This document shows positions 61,581 to 64,000 of a stretch of DNA of 64,000 bases, one piece after another. Both the position numbers and the translations under genes were made by a program. Origin of the DNA: Pusillimonas sp. T2 (GTDB taxonomy: Bacteria; Pseudomonadota; Gammaproteobacteria; Burkholderiales; Burkholderiaceae_B); assembly GCF_002236805.1 (NCBI RefSeq), contig NZ_NIQA01000002.1, positions 424,783 through 488,782 on the forward strand, read 5' to 3'. Under the pieces are notes generated by a model that made no database searches, had not been told where the DNA came from, and saw only the letters and a list, made by a program, of their open reading frames with translations. The first letter of the stretch is position 1, and every line of letters begins with the position of its first letter.

Positions 61581-62285
61581 ATGGCAAGACTGGCGCGGCT
61601 TTACGCCCCCGGCATCCCCCAACTGCTGCAAGTACATTTTGCGCAACCACTGGCCGCCCCCGCCGACCCAACCCCGGTCGAGCCCTTGGGGCAGTTGGCG
61701 GCCTGGCTGCGTGAATGCGCCCACGAACAACGCGTCACAGTACATGGCTGGGCCTTGCTGAACGACCGCCTGGCCTTGCTGGCCACACCAACTTCACAGC
61801 GGGGTCTCTCGCGGCTAGTGCAATCAATTGGGCGGCGTTTTGCCACGCGACTGGCACTGGGCCGGGTGTTTGACGGCCGTTACCGCAGCGCACTGATACA
61901 ACCCGGTGAATGGATTTTGCCCGTCATGGTGTGGCTAGACACCTTACCGGTTCGACTGGGCTACGTTGACCAAGCCGAATTCTGGCCCTGGTCGTCGGCC
62001 GTGCACCACACAGGGCTTAACCTAAAACCCCACACCTGGGCGACCGACCACCCCGACTACTGGCAATTAGGCAACACGCCCTTTGAGCGTCAGGCACATT
62101 TTCGAAAACTGTTGGCTAATGGCCTAAGCACCACACAGCGCGAGCAAATCGAGTCCGCCCTGTTCGGCCAGTGGGCGCTGGGCCACGAAACTTTTTTGCA
62201 ATCGCTGAACGCTTCGCGTCGCGCTACCCCCGCACCACGCGGACGCCCCAAAAAACACGTGATGCCGCAAGATAGCAGCGTGTGA
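61581..62285 (+). CDS. RAYT/Y1-transposase-like protein lacking catalytic residues
   Basis: 234 residues from ATG 61581 with the family opening MARLARLYAPGIPQ and the later landmarks SRLVQSIGRRFATRL, GRVFDGRYRSALIQ and EFWPWSSAVHH. In active REP-associated tyrosine transposases the middle reads as a His-x-His (TNHVHLL) metal site and the nucleophile Tyr lies in a R-Y-I-E-L-N-P-V-R-like helix. Here these are NDRLALL and VWLDTLPVR, so both HUH histidines and the Tyr are gone. It may be a domesticated protein kept in front of gltB. Two REP-like palindromes follow within 300 bases. Confidence 0.75.
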   Translation: MARLARLYAPGIPQLLQVHFAQPLAAPADPTPVEPLGQLAAWLRECAHEQRVTVHGWALLNDRLALLATPTSQRGLSRLVQSIGRRFATRLALGRVFDGRYRSALIQPGEWILPVMVWLDTLPVRLGYVDQAEFWPWSSAVHHTGLNLKPHTWATDHPDYWQLGNTPFERQAHFRKLLANGLSTTQREQIESALFGQWALGHETFLQSLNASRRATPAPRGRPKKHVMPQDSSV

Positions 62286-62391
62286 CACCACGAGCACGGC
62301 TCGCGCCCCCTCCAATGCGCCTGCGTTTGTTTGCACCGCAACAGCACTTCACTGTCGTAAAACGCCTATAGCGCAGCCTAAATATGCCCCT

Positions 62392-62420
62392 AAAAACGCC
62401 CCAAAACGGGGCGTTTTTTT
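62392..62420 (+). terminator. Terminator after the RAYT-like gene
   Basis: CGCCCC (62397-62402) and GGGGCG (62408-62413) with flanking A-run and T-run extending the stem, then seven T. It lies 107 bases after the stop at 62285 and can work in both directions. Confidence 0.85.
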
Positions 62421-62506
62421 GCACTGCTTTTGTGCAAACCGAAGCACCACCCCCAACCCATGCTTACCGAAGAGCGAAAATTTAGCTATGCACAACAATT
62501 AATTAA

Positions 62507-62571
62507 GACCGTCCCCAATTATCTTTTAACCAGCAAACATGCATAATAATTAGGGACAGACCCCAATTATT
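62507..62571. repeat. Pair of REP-like elements
   Basis: Direct copies GACCGTCCCCAATTAT (62507-62522) and GACAGACCCCAATTAT (62555-62570), 48 bases apart. The second is also half of an inverted repeat: AATAATTAGGG (62545-62555) with CCCCAATTATT (62561-62571). GGGGTCTGTCCC-type palindromes near RAYT genes are typical of REP sequences that these proteins mobilise. Confidence 0.55.
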
Positions 62572-62678
62572 AGCGCTTGTCAGCACAAGCCAAACCCATT
62601 AATTTATACGCCATCACGGGAATATTGCGCGTAAACCCGTACACAACACCAGGTGCGCAGCCCTCTAGGAGCCCAACC

Positions 62679-64000
62679 ATGTCACAACACCCTGCCCAAC
62701 CGGTTGCCCGGGAAGTGGCCATCGATGCCTCACGCATCGGCCTGCCCGCCGCACAAGGCCTGTACAACCCACAAAACGAACACGACGCCTGTGGCGTGGG
62801 CTTTGTCGCCCACATCAAAGGCAAGAAAAGCCACGCCATTATTCAACAAGGCCTGAAAATCCTTGAAAACCTCGACCACCGCGGCGCCGTCGGCGCCGAC
62901 GAACTCATGGGCGACGGTGCCGGCATTCTTATTCAAATTCCCGACGCGCTTTACCGTGAAGAATTGGCAACCCAAGGCATTACCCTGCCGCCGCCCGGCG
63001 AATACGGCGTCGCCATGGTGTTCCTGCCCAAAGAAACCGCCTCGCGCCTGGCCTGCCAAACCGAGCTCGAACGCGCTGTGCGCGACGAAGGCCAGGTCGT
63101 ACTGGGCTGGCGCGACGTTCCCATCGACACCGACATGCCCATGTCACCCACCGTGCGCGCCGTCGAACCGGTCATCCGCCAATTGTTCATTGGCCGCGGC
63201 CCCGACATCATGGTGCCCGACGCCCTCGAGCGCAAACTGTACGTCATTCGTAAAACAGCCAGCCACGCCATCAACCGCATGAAGCTGGCGCACGGGCAAG
63301 AGTATTTCGTACCCTCTATTTCGGTACGCACCGTGGTGTACAAAGGCCTGTTGCTGGCCAACCAAGTCGGCATCTATTACCGCGACCTGGCCGACACCCG
63401 CGCGGTTTCGGCCCTGTCGCTGGTTCACCAACGTTTCTCTACCAATACTTTCCCGGCCTGGCCGCTGGCCCACCCCTACCGCATGATCGCCCACAACGGC
63501 GAAATCAATACGGTAAAGGGCAACTTCAACTGGCTGCGCGCCCGCGAAGGCGTCATGCAATCGGCTGTGCTGGGCGACGACCTCAAAAAACTGTACCCCA
63601 TCGTTTACGAAGGCCAGTCCGACACCGCCACTTTCGACAACTGCCTCGAACTGCTGGTCATGTCGGGCTACTCTCTGGCCCACGCCATGATGATGATGAT
63701 CCCCGAAGCCTGGGAACAGCACGCCGACATGGACGAAAGCCGCCGCGCCTTCTACGAATACCATGCCGCCATGATGGAACCCTGGGACGGCCCAGCCGCC
63801 ATGGCCTTCACCGATGGCCGTCAAATCGGCGCCCTGCTCGACCGCAACGGCTTGCGCCCCGCCCGCTACCTTGTCACCGACGACGACCTCGTCGTCATGG
63901 CCTCCGAAGCCGGCACGCTCACCATCCCCGAGCACCGCATCGTCAAGAAATGGCGCCTGCAGCCCGGCAAAATGTTCCTCATCGACCTTGAACAGGGCCG
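62679..64000 (+). CDS. gltB: Glutamate synthase (NADPH) large subunit, N-terminal part
   Basis: The first 440 residues of the roughly 1500-residue large subunit, running off the right edge. A short propeptide (1-37) precedes the nucleophile Cys38 (HDACGVGFVAH), which autocleavage would expose. The class II glutaminase domain follows with LDHRGAVGADELMGDGAGILIQIP, SLVHQRFSTNTFPAWPLAHPYRMIAHNGEINTVKGN and LDRNGLRPARYLV. It makes glutamate from glutamine and 2-oxoglutarate. The ATG at 62679 has TAGGAG upstream. Confidence 0.96.
   Translation, partial: MSQHPAQPVAREVAIDASRIGLPAAQGLYNPQNEHDACGVGFVAHIKGKKSHAIIQQGLKILENLDHRGAVGADELMGDGAGILIQIPDALYREELATQGITLPPPGEYGVAMVFLPKETASRLACQTELERAVRDEGQVVLGWRDVPIDTDMPMSPTVRAVEPVIRQLFIGRGPDIMVPDALERKLYVIRKTASHAINRMKLAHGQEYFVPSISVRTVVYKGLLLANQVGIYYRDLADTRAVSALSLVHQRFSTNTFPAWPLAHPYRMIAHNGEINTVKGNFNWLRAREGVMQSAVLGDDLKKLYPIVYEGQSDTATFDNCLELLVMSGYSLAHAMMMMIPEAWEQHADMDESRRAFYEYHAAMMEPWDGPAAMAFTDGRQIGALLDRNGLRPARYLVTDDDLVVMASEAGTLTIPEHRIVKKWRLQPGKMFLIDLEQG

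Larger units (their letters stand above)
62286..62678. other. Gap between the RAYT-like gene and gltB
   Basis: 393 bp holding a terminator (62392-62420), then two related sequences ending CCCCAATTAT (62507-62522 and 62555-62570) and the gltB leader with TAGGAG before the ATG. No further gene is seen. Confidence 0.6.

Overview
The window looks like a chromosomal segment of a betaproteobacterium of the Alcaligenaceae type (Bordetella/Achromobacter/Pusillimonas relatives). I base this on GC-rich codon use, the coxB-ctaD-coxC-SURF1-ctaA-ctaB-sco cluster with its small DUF2970 and twin-transmembrane genes, the phaM-glmU pair, and a RAYT-like gene in front of gltB. The genus cannot be fixed by reading alone. 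I saw no rRNA, tRNA or CRISPR array.

Layout. 1-4029: a RidA-family start, a YqhA-type membrane protein, a decayed toxin with an intact antitoxin, glmS, and an Lrp/AsnC regulator whose upstream gap holds three phased palindromes. 4033-9685 (minus): a nudix hydrolase, then phaM, glmU, a DHA2 MFS exporter and a glycosyltransferase, closely packed. 9906-18449: an aa3-type cytochrome c oxidase with heme a synthesis and assembly factors. No Cox11/CtaG is present in the cluster. It is followed by a PhnD-like/PAS/GGDEF diguanylate cyclase.

20813-28721 appears to be a composite genomic island. It carries TetR, SDR and LysR genes, then an IetS-like subtilase with an IetA-like AAA+ ATPase (a known anti-phage/plasmid-competition pair), then a tyrosine integrase. 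Three copies of a TTGGCGCAGT(C/T)CA repeat lie at the left end, the module junction and the right end. Next is rpoH, preceded by a textbook CIRCE element. 30430-33554 is a Fur-box-preceded cluster (PepSY, DUF2271, DUF4198, ApbE) that looks like a flavin-based ferric reduction system.

34077-59116 is the most interesting part: about 25 kb of catabolic genes in two opposed blocks with MarR regulators. The plus block encodes IorAB-type 2-oxoacid oxidoreductase, a Rieske dioxygenase alpha/beta pair, a CoA ligase, a thiolase-like protein without catalytic Cys/His, a DUF35-SDR fusion with a dead SDR site, an isatin-hydrolase/kynurenine-formamidase-like cyclase, an SDR, a solute-binding protein and an MFS carrier. 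Read as chemistry, these genes can convert indole-3-acetate through dioxindole-3-acetyl-CoA, retro-aldol cleavage to isatin plus acetyl-CoA, isatinate, and oxidative decarboxylation to an anthraniloyl product. The minus block adds a fused hydantoinase/oxoprolinase, MarR, an SdhB-like 2Fe-2S protein, an SdhA-like flavoprotein and a Liv-type ABC importer with a fused LivHM permease. The window ends with the glutathione-dependent formaldehyde pathway, a catalytically dead RAYT-like protein with REP-like palindromes, and the start of gltB.
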